This document shows positions 1 to 11,371 of a DNA stretch of 64,000 nt, piece by piece (position 1 is the stretch's first letter; each line of letters begins with the position of its first letter). The position numbers and the translations under genes are program-made. Source of the stretch: Geodermatophilus africanus. Its GTDB lineage: Bacteria > Actinomycetota > Actinomycetes > Mycobacteriales > Geodermatophilaceae. The notes beneath the pieces are model-generated. The model searched no databases, was not told where the DNA came from, and saw nothing but the letters and a program-made list of their open reading frames with translations. The stretch is from NCBI RefSeq assembly GCF_900107105.1, contig NZ_FNOT01000002.1, forward strand, positions 1 through 64,000, given 5' to 3'.

Positions 1-44
1 GTGCGCAGCTGACCGGTACTAACCGGCCGAGGGCTTGACCACAC
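1..44 (+). rRNA. rrl: 23S ribosomal RNA, 3' end only
   Basis: The first bases carry the conserved 23S 3' terminus (ACCGGTACTAA followed by GGCCGAGGGCTTGACC). The gene begins before the window. The end is estimated from the usual actinobacterial 23S terminus. Positions 45-166 are the 23S-5S spacer, with no tRNA visible. Confidence 0.9.
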
Positions 45-166
45 GACTACACCACCCCCCACCCCCGGGCGGGCGGGTAGCCGGCGACCAACTGATCGAT
101 ACCACGCGTCCACTGTGCGGTTCTGAACGCACCAACCCCCACCGGGGTCGGTTCCCGTTCACCTGT

Positions 167-285
167 GTTACGGCGGCCATGGCGAGAGGGAAACGCCCGG
201 ATCCATTCCGAACCCGGAAGCTAAGCCTCTCAGCGCCGATGGTACTGCCCCGGAGACGGGGTGGGAGAGTAGGACGCCGCCGGAC
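167..285 (+). rRNA. rrf: 5S ribosomal RNA
   Basis: The sequence starts GTTACGGCGGCCAT and ends near GACGCCGCCGGACAA, so the first and last about ten bases pair to form helix I. Internal landmarks are CCCGGATCCATTCCGAACCCGG and GGGAGAGTAGGACGCCGCC-type segments typical of 5S rRNA. The length of about 119 nt is normal. It lies 120 bases after the 23S end on the same strand, so this is the tail of an rRNA operon. Exact ends may be off by two or three bases. Confidence 0.93.
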
Positions 286-294
286 AATTCTTTC

Positions 295-330
295 ATGAAG
301 GGCCCTCACCACCCGGTGAGGGCCCTTCAT
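295..330 (+). terminator. rRNA operon terminator hairpin
   Basis: A perfect 16-bp stem (295-310 with 315-330) closes on the four-base loop ACCC ten bases after 5S rRNA. It has no long T tract. Because the stem is symmetric it can also end transcription of the converging DUF2461 gene. Confidence 0.9.
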
Positions 331-363
331 GCACTTCAGCGTCGGTCCGCGCGGGATGCCGGC

Positions 364-1029
364 TCACCGGCGTGCCCGGGGCTCCCTCGTCGTCGCGCCG
401 ACGTTGTCGGCCAGCCACGCGTTCAGGGCAGCCAGGTCCCGCCAGGAGGTCCGGACCTCCTCGAGCGCCCGGCGGTCGTGCAGCCAGTCGCCGGGCTCCC
501 AGTGCCTGCTCGCGTACAGCGACTTGTGCCGGAGCAGGTCCGCCCGGTCGCCGTCCCGGTCGAAGCCGGAGGGCACCCGCACCAGGCGCTCGCCCTCGAT
601 CGACCAGTCGGCCGCGGCCAGCCGGTCCACCTCGGCACGCAGCCGCGGCCCCTGCACGTCGTCGGCGACGGCGCGGCGGTACCGGGCCACCTGGTCGGAC
701 TCGAGCCGCCAGCACCCACCGGCCACCAGCAGGCCGTCGGCCGAGAGCTGCACGTACCAGGCACCGGCGCCACGGCCCTCGGGGTTCACGACCGCGCCCT
801 GGTGCGTCTTGTACGGGGTCTTGTCGTTGCTGAAGCGGACGTCGCGGTAGGGGCGGAACAGCTTCGGTGTCCCGAACTCGCCGGCCAGCTCGTCGACGAG
901 CGCCTGCATCGGCGCCCGCACGCAGTCGTCGTAAGCCGGGCGGTGGCGGCTCCAGTAGGTCTTGCTGTTGTCGGCCTCGAGGCCCTCGTAGAAGACCAGC
1001 CCTTCGTCGGGGAACCCCTGGAACGTCAT
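364..1029 (-). CDS. DUF2461 domain protein
   Basis: A 221-residue protein of the DUF2461 (TIGR02453) family, cytosolic and of unknown biochemical role. The family signature is visible: an N-terminal Phe-Pro...Gly-Leu-x-Phe-Tyr-Glu-Gly-Leu segment with Asn-x-Lys-x-Tyr-Trp (residues about 3-26), then Arg-Phe-x-Asn-Asp-Lys-Thr-Pro-Tyr-Lys-Thr (about 65-76) and a Gly-Ala-Trp-Tyr-Val-Gln-Leu stretch. Full length for the family. Its ATG overlaps the stop of the upstream GNAT gene by four bases (ATGA), so the two are translated from one mRNA. It converges on the rRNA operon terminator. The family is clear, the function is not known. Confidence 0.88.
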   Translation of the reverse strand: MTFQGFPDEGLVFYEGLEADNSKTYWSRHRPAYDDCVRAPMQALVDELAGEFGTPKLFRPYRDVRFSNDKTPYKTHQGAVVNPEGRGAGAWYVQLSADGLLVAGGCWRLESDQVARYRRAVADDVQGPRLRAEVDRLAAADWSIEGERLVRVPSGFDRDGDRADLLRHKSLYASRHWEPGDWLHDRRALEEVRTSWRDLAALNAWLADNVGATTREPRARR

Positions 1030-1619
1030 CGACCCCCGTCCTCCTCCTCGAGCAGCGTGTGCCAGCGGACCTCGCGCAGCGGCGTCCCACCGGTGTCCAG
1101 CGTCCGCACCCAGCCGTCGCGGGCCCAGCCCGCCGACTCGAAGAAGCCCGCGGACACGGCGTCCGGTTCCGGCAGCCACACTTGCAGCCGCGCCGTCCCG
1201 GCCGCCCGGGCGAGGTCCGTGACGGCGGCCAGCAGCCGGCTGCCGTGCCCCCGCCGTCCCCACCGGGGCTCGACCAGCAAGGTGGTGACCTCGCCGCTGG
1301 GGCCCGCCGGGTGGGGGCGCTCGTCGTCGCCCAGCTCCGCGGGGCCGTGGGCGGCGAAACCGACCACGACGTTCCGCTCCACGGCGACGAGGACGCCGTG
1401 CAGCGGGGTGGGGGGTGCGGCGATCGCGGCGCGCCACGCGTCCGCGGCCGCCGCCTCGTCCCAGCCGTCGAGGACCTCCGGTGGGAGGACGGCGCGGTAC
1501 GCCGTCCGCCAGGTGACCGTCTGGACGTGGGCGACCGCGGGGGCGTCCCCGGAGCGGGCCGGGCGGACCGACACCTCGGCGGTGCCCGCGCGGCGGGGGA
1601 ACGGCGAGGTGGGCTGCAC
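1026..1619 (-). CDS. GNAT family N-acetyltransferase
   Basis: A 197-residue GCN5-related acetyltransferase. The acetyl-CoA binding loop reads Val-Glu-Pro-Arg-Trp-Gly-Arg-Arg-Gly-His-Gly (about residues 116-126), the Q/RxxGxG/A pattern of motif A, followed by the amphipathic helix Ser-Arg-Leu-Leu-Ala-Ala-Val. The C-terminal Phe-Phe-Glu-Ser-Ala-Gly-Trp is the motif B strand. The substrate cannot be told. The GTG at 1619 was chosen because a -10 hexamer TACGCT lies exactly seven bases before it, as in a leaderless mRNA. A later GTG at 1574 would also leave the whole domain intact. First gene of a two-gene operon with the DUF2461 gene. Confidence 0.82.
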   Translation of the reverse strand: MQPTSPFPRRAGTAEVSVRPARSGDAPAVAHVQTVTWRTAYRAVLPPEVLDGWDEAAAADAWRAAIAAPPTPLHGVLVAVERNVVVGFAAHGPAELGDDERPHPAGPSGEVTTLLVEPRWGRRGHGSRLLAAVTDLARAAGTARLQVWLPEPDAVSAGFFESAGWARDGWVRTLDTGGTPLREVRWHTLLEEEDGGR

Positions 1620-1626
1620 GCCAGGC

Positions 1627-1632
1627 AGCGTA
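1627..1632 (-). promoter_or_regulatory. -10 hexamer for a leaderless GNAT mRNA
   Basis: TACGCT on the minus strand, seven bases before the GTG at 1619, matching the actinobacterial TAnnnT -10. No ribosome binding site is present. Confidence 0.6.
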
Positions 1633-1686
1633 GGCGGCGGGGGTGCGCCCGGCGGTTGTCGGTAGCGGCGGGCAGGATCGGCGGCC

Positions 1687-2898
1687 GTGGGAGCACCCGT
1701 CGTCGACCGGCTGCCGGCCGCGTTGGCCCGCCGCATCGCCCTCGCCGCGCAGGGCTTCGCCGACCCCCGGCCCGCCGGCGTCGTCGACGGCCGACAGCTG
1801 CGGCGGATGACGTCGCGGCTGGCGGTGCTCCAGATCGACTCGGTCAACGTGCTGTCCCGCGCGCACTACCTGCCCGCGTTCAGCCGACTGGGCCCCTACC
1901 CGCGCCAGGCGCTCGACGACCTCGCCGGCCGCCGCGGGGAGCTGTTCGAGTACTGGGCACACGAGGCCTCACTGCTGCCGGTCCGGCTGCACCCCCACCT
2001 GCGCTGGCGCATGGCCGCGGCGGAGGAGCACGCCTGGGGGTCGATGGTCCGGATCCAGCGGGAGCGGCCGGGGTACGTCAGCGAGGTCCTCGACCGGGTG
2101 CGCGGTACCGGCCCGCTCAAGGCCAGCGACCTGGCCGAGCCGCGGCCGGACCGGCCCGGCAGCATGTGGAACTGGCACGCCGGCAAGGTCGCCCTGGAGT
2201 GGCTCTTCTACACCGGCGTGATCACCACGAGGCGCCGGACGGCCGGCTTCGAGCGCGTCTACGACCTCACCGAGCGGGTGCTGCCGGCCGCCGTCCTGCA
2301 GGCCCCCACCCCGGAGCCGACCGACGCCGTCCGGGAGCTGGTGCGCAGCGCCTCGCGTGCCCTGGGCGTGGCCACCGAGCGGGACCTCCGCGACTACTTC
2401 CGGCTCCGCCCCCCGGCGGCGCGGGCGGCGATCGCCGAGCTGGCCGACGCCGGGGAGCTGCTGCCCGTCCAGGTGGCCGGCTGGGACGCGCCCGCGTGGC
2501 TGCACCCGGAGGCGCGCCGTCCCCGCTGGGTGCGGGCGCGGGCGCTGCTGAGCCCGTTCGACTCGCTGGTGTGGGAGCGGCCGCGCGTGGAGCGCGTCTT
2601 CGGCTTCCGCTACCGGCTGGAGATCTACACGCCGGCCGCGCAGCGGGTGCACGGCTACTACGTGCTGCCCTTCCTCCTGGGCGACCGGCTGGTCGCCCGC
2701 GTCGACCTCAAGGCCGACCGGCAGGCCGGCCTGCTGCGGGTCCGGGCGGCGTTCGCCGAGGACGGCGCGGACCGGGCCGAGGCGGCCGCCGCCCTCGCCG
2801 CGGAGCTGGCCCTGATGGCCGGCTGGCTGCAGCTGGACGCGGTCGTCGTGGGGGAGCGCGGCGACCTGGCCGCCGACCTCGCGGCCGCCGTGGGCTAG
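1687..2898 (+). CDS. YcaQ/AlkX-type winged-helix DNA glycosylase
   Basis: A 403-residue protein of the HTH_42 (formerly DUF1006) family. Known members such as E. coli YcaQ (AlkX) and Streptomyces AlkZ open interstrand DNA crosslinks by glycosylase action. The catalytic QxD motif of the YcaQ branch is visible as Gln49-Ile50-Asp51 in Leu-Gln-Ile-Asp-Ser-Val-Asn-Val. The following Tyr-Trp-Ala-His-Glu-Ala-Ser-Leu and the C-terminal Leu-Ser-Pro-Phe-Asp-Ser-Leu-Val-Trp (about 285-293) are also family signatures. Start GTG; a weak -10-like CAGGAT lies eight bases before it, so it may be leaderless. The stop overlaps the end of the converging DUF1232 gene by four bases. The exact lesion repaired cannot be read from sequence. 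Confidence 0.88.
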   Translation: MGAPVVDRLPAALARRIALAAQGFADPRPAGVVDGRQLRRMTSRLAVLQIDSVNVLSRAHYLPAFSRLGPYPRQALDDLAGRRGELFEYWAHEASLLPVRLHPHLRWRMAAAEEHAWGSMVRIQRERPGYVSEVLDRVRGTGPLKASDLAEPRPDRPGSMWNWHAGKVALEWLFYTGVITTRRRTAGFERVYDLTERVLPAAVLQAPTPEPTDAVRELVRSASRALGVATERDLRDYFRLRPPAARAAIAELADAGELLPVQVAGWDAPAWLHPEARRPRWVRARALLSPFDSLVWERPRVERVFGFRYRLEIYTPAAQRVHGYYVLPFLLGDRLVARVDLKADRQAGLLRVRAAFAEDGADRAEAAAALAAELALMAGWLQLDAVVVGERGDLAADLAAAVG

Positions 2899-3311
2899 GT
2901 GGTCCCCTGGTCGGGCAGGCCGGCCAGCCGGGAGACGACGGCGAGCCCCGCGGGCCCGCCGGGCCAGGCGCGCTGCAGGGCCGGCGCCCCGGCGGCCCGC
3001 ACCACTGATCTCAGCACCAGCGCCACCACGACGACGTCGTCGGCGTAGCCGAGCACCGGGACGACGTCGGGCACCAGGTCCACCGGGCTGAGCAGGTAGC
3101 CCAAGAGCAGCCACAGTCGCACCCGCACGCCGCGGGGCAGCTCCCGGTCGGCGGCCAGCCGGCGCACCAGGCGCACCAGGTCGGGGAGCAGCCGCAGCGC
3201 CTCGCGGACGGTGAGATCGGGCGGGCGCGTCCGCCACAGCAGGAGCAGCAGGACGCCCCAGAGCAGGAGCAGCCCGCCGACGACCCCGACGAGCACGCCC
3301 CACCGGTCCAC
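2895..3311 (-). CDS. DUF1232 (YkvA-type) membrane protein
   Basis: A 138-residue protein with one N-terminal membrane segment (about residues 5-25, rich in Val, Gly and Leu) and the DUF1232 signature [11 protein letters not shown] (about 74-84), followed by a hydrophobic stretch rich in Val. DUF1232 proteins are small membrane-associated proteins of unknown role. The GTG start has a -10-like CAGACT seven bases upstream, so a leaderless mRNA is possible. It is transcribed away from thyA. Confidence 0.82.
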   Translation of the reverse strand: MDRWGVLVGVVGGLLLLWGVLLLLLWRTRPPDLTVREALRLLPDLVRLVRRLAADRELPRGVRVRLWLLLGYLLSPVDLVPDVVPVLGYADDVVVVALVLRSVVRAAGAPALQRAWPGGPAGLAVVSRLAGLPDQGTT

Positions 3312-3387
3312 GGTGACGAGTCTGGCCGGTGGGGCAGGAGCGACCGGCAGGTGACCGGTGTCGCGGTCCGGTGTCGGCCCCCGCCCG

Positions 3388-3393
3388 TAGGCT
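3388..3393 (+). promoter_or_regulatory. -10 hexamer for leaderless thyA
   Basis: TAGGCT ends seven bases before the thyA GTG, with no Shine-Dalgarno sequence in between. Confidence 0.65.
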
Positions 3394-3400
3394 CGGGTCC

Positions 3401-4219
3401 GTGGGAAGTGCGAGCGAGGGCCCGATCGACACCCAGTACGAGGACCTGCTGCGCCGGGTGCTCGAGGAGGGCACGCCCAAGTCCGACCGGACGGGCACCG
3501 GCACGGTGAGCCTGTTCGGCGAGCGGCTGCGCTACGACCTCTCCGAGCGGTTCCCGCTGGTCACGACCAAGTCCGTGCACTTCCGGTCGATCGCCTACGA
3601 GCTGCTGTGGTTCCTCCGCGGGGACAGCAACGTGCGCTGGCTGCAGGAGAACCGGGTCAGCATCTGGGACGAGTGGGCCTCGCCGGAGGGGGAGCTCGGC
3701 CCGGTGTACGGCGTGCAGTGGCGCTCCTGGCCCACCCCTGGAGGGGAGCACGTCGACCAGATCGCCGGCGTCCTGGAGACCCTGCGCACCGACCCCGACT
3801 CCCGGCGCATGGTGGTCTCGGCCTGGAACGTCGCCGCGCTGCCCGAGATGGCGCTCGCGCCCTGCCACGCGCTGTTCCAGTTCCACGTCGCCGGCGGCCG
3901 GCTGTCCTGCCAGCTGTACCAGCGCAGCGCCGACATGTTCCTCGGGGTGCCGTTCAACATCGCCAGCTACGCGCTCCTCACCCGCATGGTCGCCGACCAG
4001 GCGGGATTGGCCCCCGGCGACCTCATCTGGGTCGGCGGCGACTGCCACGTCTACAGCAACCACGTCGAGCAGGTCCGCGAGCAGCTCTCCCGGGAGGTGC
4101 TGCCCTTCCCGACCCTCGACCTTGCCCCGGCGCCGTCGCTGTTCGAGTACACCTACGAGCACCTCGCGCTGCGCGACTACCGGCACCACCCGGCGATCCG
4201 CGCCGCGGTGGCGGTCTGA
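3401..4219 (+). CDS. thyA: thymidylate synthase
   Basis: Methylates dUMP to dTMP using methylenetetrahydrofolate, releasing dihydrofolate. The 272-residue length is close to E. coli ThyA. The catalytic cysteine is Cys155 in Ala-Pro-Cys-His-Ala-Leu-Phe-Gln. The phosphate-binding Arg135-Arg136 pair, [12 protein letters not shown] (about 175-186) and the N-terminal Arg-Thr-Gly-Thr-Gly-Thr loop are all present. The GTG at 3401 is preferred over upstream in-frame starts because a TAGGCT -10 sits seven bases before it. folA follows after seven bases, coupling dTMP synthesis to regeneration of tetrahydrofolate. Confidence 0.97.
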   Translation: MGSASEGPIDTQYEDLLRRVLEEGTPKSDRTGTGTVSLFGERLRYDLSERFPLVTTKSVHFRSIAYELLWFLRGDSNVRWLQENRVSIWDEWASPEGELGPVYGVQWRSWPTPGGEHVDQIAGVLETLRTDPDSRRMVVSAWNVAALPEMALAPCHALFQFHVAGGRLSCQLYQRSADMFLGVPFNIASYALLTRMVADQAGLAPGDLIWVGGDCHVYSNHVEQVREQLSREVLPFPTLDLAPAPSLFEYTYEHLALRDYRHHPAIRAAVAV

Positions 4220-4226
4220 GGGCGGC

Positions 4227-4754
4227 GTGCTGGGCCTGGTCTGGGCCCAGGCCCGTGGCGGCGTGATCGGCGCCGGCGGCCGGCTGCCGTGGCACCTGCC
4301 CGAGGACCTGCGGCTGTTCCGCGAGCTCACCACCGGCGCGACCGTCGTCATGGGCCGGCGCACCTGGGACTCCCTGCCCGAGCGGTTCCGGCCCCTGCCC
4401 GGACGCCGCAACGTCGTCCTCACCACCGACCCCTCCTGGGCCGCCGGCGGCGCCGAACGGGCCGCCGACGTCGCGCAGGTGCTGGCGCGGGACGACGCCG
4501 GAGACCTGTGGGTGATCGGCGGCGGCCGGGTGTACGCCGCGTTCCTCCCGCACGCCGACCGGGTGGTCGTCACCGACGTCGACACCGATGTCGACGGCGA
4601 CACGTGGGCGCCCGCACTCGGCCAGGGGTGGGCGCGGGTGTCGCGCACCCCGGGGACCGGCTGGGCGACGTCTACCACCGGCCTGCGCTACGCGGTGTCG
4701 GAGTACGCGCGCACAGCGACCGACGCCGACGTGTCGGCCGGGGTGGGTCGGTAG
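4227..4754 (+). CDS. folA: dihydrofolate reductase
   Basis: Reduces dihydrofolate to tetrahydrofolate with NADPH, recycling the product of ThyA. The 175-residue protein has the substrate loop Leu-Pro-Trp-His-Leu-Pro-Glu-Asp (about 19-26), the NADPH-binding Val-Met-Gly-Arg-Arg-Thr-Trp (about 41-47), Pro-Gly-Arg-Arg-Asn-Val-Val-Leu and Val-Ile-Gly-Gly-Gly-Arg-Val-Tyr (about 96-103). The GTG at 4227 follows GAGGG in the thyA stop region and gives the usual N terminus. It is co-transcribed with thyA and ends ten bases before dapA. Confidence 0.95.
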   Translation: MLGLVWAQARGGVIGAGGRLPWHLPEDLRLFRELTTGATVVMGRRTWDSLPERFRPLPGRRNVVLTTDPSWAAGGAERAADVAQVLARDDAGDLWVIGGGRVYAAFLPHADRVVVTDVDTDVDGDTWAPALGQGWARVSRTPGTGWATSTTGLRYAVSEYARTATDADVSAGVGR

Positions 4755-4757
4755 ATT
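4752..4757 (+). promoter_or_regulatory. -10 hexamer for leaderless dapA
   Basis: TAGATT begins at the folA stop codon and ends six bases before the dapA ATG. dapA may therefore have its own promoter inside the thyA-folA-dapA run. Confidence 0.65.
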
Positions 4758-4763
4758 CTCGGC

Positions 4764-5660
4764 ATGACCAGTGACCCCGCCCGGCCCTTCGGGCGTGTGT
4801 TCACGGCGATGGTGACCCCCTTCGCCGAGGACGGCTCGATCGACCTCTCGGGTGCCCAGGAGCTCGCCGCCCACCTGGTCGACCGGCAGGCGCACGACGG
4901 CCTGGTCGTGCTCGGCACCACCGGCGAGGCGCCCACCCTGAGCGACGGGGAGCAGCACGCCGTCCTCGAGGCGGTGCTCGACGCCGTGGGCGACCGCGCC
5001 ACCGTGGTCGCCGGCGTCGGCACCAACGACACCGCGCACACCATCGAGAACGCGCGCCGGGCGGAGCGGCTGGGCGCGCATGGCCTGCTCGTCGTGACGC
5101 CGTACTACAACAAGCCCCCGCAGGCGGGCCTGCTGCGGCACTTCACCGCCGTCGCCGACGCCACCGACCTGCCGGTGATGCTCTACGACATCCCGCCGCG
5201 CTCGGTCGTCCCCATCGAGGTGGACACGCTCGCCCGGCTCGCCGAGCACCCGCGCATCGTCGCGGTGAAGGACGCCAAGGGCGACCTCGGCGCGGTGATG
5301 CGGACCCTGTCGCGCACCGACCTCGCCTACTACAGCGGCGAGGACGTGCTCAACCTGCCGCTGCTGGCGGTCGGCGCCGTGGGCGTCGTGAGCGTGGTCG
5401 GGCACCTCGCCGGACCGCGGCTGGCCGAGCTGATCGCCGCCGTCGAGTCCGGCGACCTGGTCAAGGCCCGGGCGGTCAACGAGAGCCTGCTCCCGCTGTA
5501 CACCGGCATCTTCCGCACCCAGGGCGTCATCCTGACCAAGGCCGCGCTGCACGAGCTGGGCCTCCCGGGCGGGCCGGTCCGCCCGCCGCTGGTCGACGCC
5601 ACCCCCGAACAGCGCGCGCAGCTGCGCGCCGACCTCGCCGACGGAGGCATCCACCTGTGA
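4764..5660 (+). CDS. dapA: 4-hydroxy-tetrahydrodipicolinate synthase
   Basis: Condenses pyruvate with aspartate semialdehyde, the first committed step to diaminopimelate and lysine. The 298-residue TIM barrel shows Gly-Thr-Thr-Gly-Glu (51-55), Tyr-Tyr-Asn-Lys-Pro-Pro (114-119), the catalytic Tyr141 in Leu-Tyr-Asp-Ile-Pro and the Schiff-base Lys169 in Val-Ala-Val-Lys-Asp. No Shine-Dalgarno sequence is seen; TAGATT lies six bases before the ATG. It stands next to rnj, an order common in actinobacteria. dapF, a later enzyme of the same pathway, is at 46502. Confidence 0.96.
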   Translation: MTSDPARPFGRVFTAMVTPFAEDGSIDLSGAQELAAHLVDRQAHDGLVVLGTTGEAPTLSDGEQHAVLEAVLDAVGDRATVVAGVGTNDTAHTIENARRAERLGAHGLLVVTPYYNKPPQAGLLRHFTAVADATDLPVMLYDIPPRSVVPIEVDTLARLAEHPRIVAVKDAKGDLGAVMRTLSRTDLAYYSGEDVLNLPLLAVGAVGVVSVVGHLAGPRLAELIAAVESGDLVKARAVNESLLPLYTGIFRTQGVILTKAALHELGLPGGPVRPPLVDATPEQRAQLRADLADGGIHL

Positions 5661-5670
5661 GCGCGACCTC

Positions 5671-7371
5671 GTGACCGCCTCGACCACCCAGCCGCACCTC
5701 GACCTGCAGGCACCCCCGGGGCTGCCGACCGGCGGCCTGCGGGTCATGGCGCTCGGCGGGCTGGGTGAGATCGGCCGCAACATGGCCGTCCTGGAGTTCG
5801 ACGGCACGCTGCTGGTCATCGACTGCGGCGTGCTGTTCCCGGAGGCCGAGCAGCCCGGCGTCGACCTGATCCTGCCGGACTTCGGGATCATCGAGCACCG
5901 GCTGGACGACATCGCCGCCGTCGTCCTCACCCACGGGCACGAGGACCACATCGGCGCGATCCCCTACCTGCTGCGGATGCGGGGCGACATCCCGCTGGTC
6001 GGCTCGCGGTTCACGCTCGCGCTGGTCAAGGCCAAGCTGCGCGAGCACCGGCTGGACCCGGTGCTGGTCCAGGTGGCCGCGGGCGACGACCACGTCGCGG
6101 GCCCGTTCCACTGCGAGTTCATCTCGGTCAACCACTCGATCCCCGACGCGCTGGCCGTCGCCGTCCACACGCCGGCGGGGGTCCTGGTGCACACCGGCGA
6201 CTTCAAGATGGACCAGCTGCCGCTCGACGGCGTCCTCACCGACCTGGGTGCCTTCGCCCGGCTGGGCCTGGAGGGCATCGACCTGCTGCTCGCCGACTCC
6301 ACCAACGCGGAGATCCCCGGGTTCGTCACACCGGAGCGGTCGATCGGCCCGGTGCTCGAGGACGTGTTCCGGCGGGCCACGCAGCGGCTGATCGTCTCCA
6401 GCTTCGCCAGCCACGTGCACCGCATCCAGCAGGTGCTCGACGCGGCCGAGATGCACGGCCGCAAGGTCGCTTTCGTCGGCCGCTCGATGGTCCGCAACAT
6501 GGGCGTGGCCCGCGACCTCGGGCTGCTGCGCGTCGCGCCCGGCCTCATGGTGAGCCTCGACGAGGCCACGAGCATGCCGCCGGAGCAGGTGGTGCTGATC
6601 AGCACCGGGTCGCAGGGGGAGCCGCTGTCGGCGCTCGGGCGGATGGCCCGCGGCGAGCACCACCAGGTGACCATCGAGGCCGGCGACACCATCGTGCTGG
6701 CGTCCTCGCTGGTGCCGGGCAACGAGACCGCCGTCTACAAGGTGATCAACGGGCTGGCCCGGCTCGGTGCGACCGTCGTGCACAAGGAGACCGCGCGGGT
6801 GCACGTCTCCGGGCACGCCCCGGCCGGCGAGCTGCGCACGCTGCTCAACGTGGCCAAGCCGCGGCACCTGATGCCGGTGCACGGCGAGTGGCGGCACCTG
6901 CGGGCCCACGCGGCGCTCGCCGAGGAGACCGGCATGGCCGGCGACCGGGTGCTGCTCGCGGAGAACGGCGTCGTCGTCGACCTGGTCGACGGCAAGGCGA
7001 CGATCGTCGGATCGGTGCCGGTCGGCGACGTCTACGTCGACGGCCTCAACGTCGGCGACGTGGGGGAGGAGTCGCTGCAGGAACGGCGGATCCTCGGCGA
7101 CGAGGGGTTCGTCGCACTGACCGTCGTCATCGAGCCCTCGACGCGCACCATCGTGCGGCCGGTGCACCTCTCCGCCCGCGGCTTCGCCGACGACCCCGCC
7201 GTCTTCGACCCGGCGCTGCAGCTGGTCGAGGAGAACCTGCGGCGCACGCTGGCCGACGGCGTCACCGACCCGCACCGGCTCTCGCAGGTGATCCGCCGGA
7301 CGATCGGCAAGTGGGTGTCCGACACCTACCGCCGCCGTCCCATGATCATCCCTACGGTCCTCGAGGTCTGA
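5671..7371 (+). CDS. rnj: ribonuclease J
   Basis: A metallo-beta-lactamase/beta-CASP ribonuclease with 5'-3' exonuclease and endonuclease activity in mRNA decay and rRNA processing. The 566-residue length fits actinobacterial RNase J. The metal-binding motif Thr-His-Gly-His-Glu-Asp-His-Ile-Gly is at 87-95, with further metal ligands in Val-His-Thr-Gly-Asp-Phe-Lys (about 171-177). Val-Ser-Gly-His-Ala and Pro-Val-His-Gly-Glu (about 375-400) are beta-CASP motifs. The GTG at 5671 is ten bases after the dapA stop; an earlier GTG at 5657 runs into a stop at once. Confidence 0.95.
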   Translation: MTASTTQPHLDLQAPPGLPTGGLRVMALGGLGEIGRNMAVLEFDGTLLVIDCGVLFPEAEQPGVDLILPDFGIIEHRLDDIAAVVLTHGHEDHIGAIPYLLRMRGDIPLVGSRFTLALVKAKLREHRLDPVLVQVAAGDDHVAGPFHCEFISVNHSIPDALAVAVHTPAGVLVHTGDFKMDQLPLDGVLTDLGAFARLGLEGIDLLLADSTNAEIPGFVTPERSIGPVLEDVFRRATQRLIVSSFASHVHRIQQVLDAAEMHGRKVAFVGRSMVRNMGVARDLGLLRVAPGLMVSLDEATSMPPEQVVLISTGSQGEPLSALGRMARGEHHQVTIEAGDTIVLASSLVPGNETAVYKVINGLARLGATVVHKETARVHVSGHAPAGELRTLLNVAKPRHLMPVHGEWRHLRAHAALAEETGMAGDRVLLAENGVVVDLVDGKATIVGSVPVGDVYVDGLNVGDVGEESLQERRILGDEGFVALTVVIEPSTRTIVRPVHLSARGFADDPAVFDPALQLVEENLRRTLADGVTDPHRLSQVIRRTIGKWVSDTYRRRPMIIPTVLEV

Positions 7372-7417
7372 CGCAAGGATCCCGGCGCCCTTGCAGGGTC
7401 CCGCCGCCGGCGGGGCC

Positions 7418-7458
7418 GCGGCGGCGCATGGGGGGCACGGGGTCCCCGGCGCCGCCGC
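7418..7458. terminator. bidirectional hairpin between rnj and the anti-sigma gene
   Basis: GCGGCGGCGC (7418-7427) pairs perfectly with GCGCCGCCGC (7449-7458) in the gap between converging genes. There is no T tract, as is common in high-GC genomes. Confidence 0.5.
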
Positions 7459-7461
7459 GCC

Positions 7462-8115
7462 TCAGAGCTCCGAGCTCGCCACCACGGTCCCGTCGGCGGC
7501 CACGACCCGGAAGCCGGCGGCGTCCTCACGCAGGACCGAGGAGTTGAGGTTGCAGCGCAGCTCGGCCGGCCCCACGCCGAGGAACTGCCCCGCGGGCACC
7601 GCGGCGCCGTCCTCGTCGGTGACCACGACCCGGTAGACCGCCCCGGCGGTGAAGCCCTCTCCGGTCAGCCGCACCTCGAGGCCCCAGGTGTGCGGCACGA
7701 CGTCGGCCGTGGCCTCGATGCCGGGGCCGGCCTGCACCGCCACCGGTTCCAGCGGCAGCGGGTCGGGCACCGGGCGGGCCAGCCACCCGATCCCGAAGCC
7801 CGCGGCGGCCACGCCCACGACGGCGGCCGCGGCCAGCGCCCGGCGGGACGACGCGCGGCGCGGCCGCTCGGCGGCGATCCGCGCCAGCACCGCGTCGCCC
7901 AGCCCGGGCGGGGGCGCCGGCCGGTCGTCGAGCCGGTCGGGGTCCACGCGGTCGAGCCACGCGGTGAGCGGGGTCAGCTCGGCGAGCTCGGCGCGGCAGG
8001 CGGCGCACCCGTCGAGGTGCGCGCGGACGCCGGCCCGCTCCTCCGGCGTCCCGTGCCCGAGGGCGTACCAGCCCAGCTGCTCCCGCAGACGGCGGTGCTC
8101 TCCCGGCGCGCTCAC
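7462..8115 (-). CDS. zinc-finger anti-sigma factor, membrane-anchored
   Basis: A 217-residue anti-sigma factor for the ECF sigma encoded just upstream. It has a cytosolic ZAS zinc-finger domain (His33-x3-Cys37-x2-Cys40), one membrane segment (about 92-112, Ala/Val/Gly-rich) and an external domain of about 100 residues. In this class the ZAS domain holds the sigma factor until an envelope or redox signal frees it. The GTG start overlaps the sigma factor stop by four bases (GTGA), which enforces paired synthesis. Which signal releases the sigma cannot be deduced. The external part resembles the RskA-type C terminus only loosely. Confidence 0.87.
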   Translation of the reverse strand: MSAPGEHRRLREQLGWYALGHGTPEERAGVRAHLDGCAACRAELAELTPLTAWLDRVDPDRLDDRPAPPPGLGDAVLARIAAERPRRASSRRALAAAAVVGVAAAGFGIGWLARPVPDPLPLEPVAVQAGPGIEATADVVPHTWGLEVRLTGEGFTAGAVYRVVVTDEDGAAVPAGQFLGVGPAELRCNLNSSVLREDAAGFRVVAADGTVVASSEL

Positions 8116-8645
8116 GGCTCCACCCCCATCTCCTCCATCGCCAGCCGCAGGGCCCGCATGCCGTAGAACACCCGGCTGCGCAGCGTGCCGACCGGGATGC
8201 CGAGCTCGGCGGCCACCTCCGCGTGCGGCCGGCCGCGCAGGTGGGTCTGCACGATCGCCGACCGGTGGTCCTCGCCGATCCGGCCCAGCGCCTCCTCGAC
8301 GACCCACGCGTCCACGACCGCCTCGTCGATGCCCACCACGCCGGGGACGTCGGCGCCCGGGCCCTCGGTCAGCGTCCGCTGCCACGGCCGGACGGCGAAG
8401 CGCCGCGCCTCGTCCACCACGACGTTGCGGGCGATCGCGAACAGCCAGGTGCGCACGCCGGACAGCTGCGGGTCGTAGCCGTCGGCCGCACGCCAGGCCC
8501 GGAGGAAGACCTCCTGGACGACGTCCTGGGCGGCGCCGCCGTCGTCGAGCTGCCGCAGCGCGAACCGGTAGAGCTCGGCGCCGTGCGCGGCGTAGGCCGC
8601 CCGGACGTCGAACCCGCCGTCCACCCGCCCGTGGTCGCGCGCCAT
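8112..8645 (-). CDS. ECF-type RNA polymerase sigma factor
   Basis: A 177-residue sigma-70 family ECF factor. Region 2 spans about residues 14-85, with Asp-Val-Val-Gln-Glu-Val-Phe-Leu-Arg-Ala-Trp (41-51) and Val-Arg-Thr-Trp-Leu-Phe-Ala-Ile-Ala-Arg-Asn (64-74). Region 4 spans about 115-172, with the helix-turn-helix around Glu-Val-Ala-Ala-Glu-Leu-Gly-Ile-Pro-Val-Gly-Thr-Leu-Arg-Ser-Arg (143-158). The ATG at 8645 follows a strong GGGAGGGGG ribosome site. It forms an operon with the anti-sigma gene and diverges from ftsK. Such pairs usually self-activate; I could not identify the promoter consensus. Confidence 0.93.
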   Translation of the reverse strand: MARDHGRVDGGFDVRAAYAAHGAELYRFALRQLDDGGAAQDVVQEVFLRAWRAADGYDPQLSGVRTWLFAIARNVVVDEARRFAVRPWQRTLTEGPGADVPGVVGIDEAVVDAWVVEEALGRIGEDHRSAIVQTHLRGRPHAEVAAELGIPVGTLRSRVFYGMRALRLAMEEMGVEP

Positions 8646-8825
8646 CGGCCACCCCCTCCCGTCCGAGGGTGTACGGCGCCCGCGACGTCGCGGTTCACCG
8701 GGCCGGACGGCGCCCCGCCGCATCGGCGGGCCGGGCCCCTGCTGTAGTCGAGCTGCGACGAACCGTTCCGCGCCGCTCGGCACGCGGACACGCGTCGCCT
8801 GCCGTCGGGGCGGCGCCGTGAGCAC

Positions 8826-8831
8826 TACCGT
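8826..8831 (+). promoter_or_regulatory. -10 hexamer for leaderless ftsK
   Basis: TACCGT ends six bases before the ftsK ATG. The rest of 8646-8825 is the divergent sigma/ftsK control region. Confidence 0.65.
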
Positions 8832-8837
8832 CGACTC

Positions 8838-11366
<2,529 letters not shown>

Positions 11367-11371
11367 AAGGA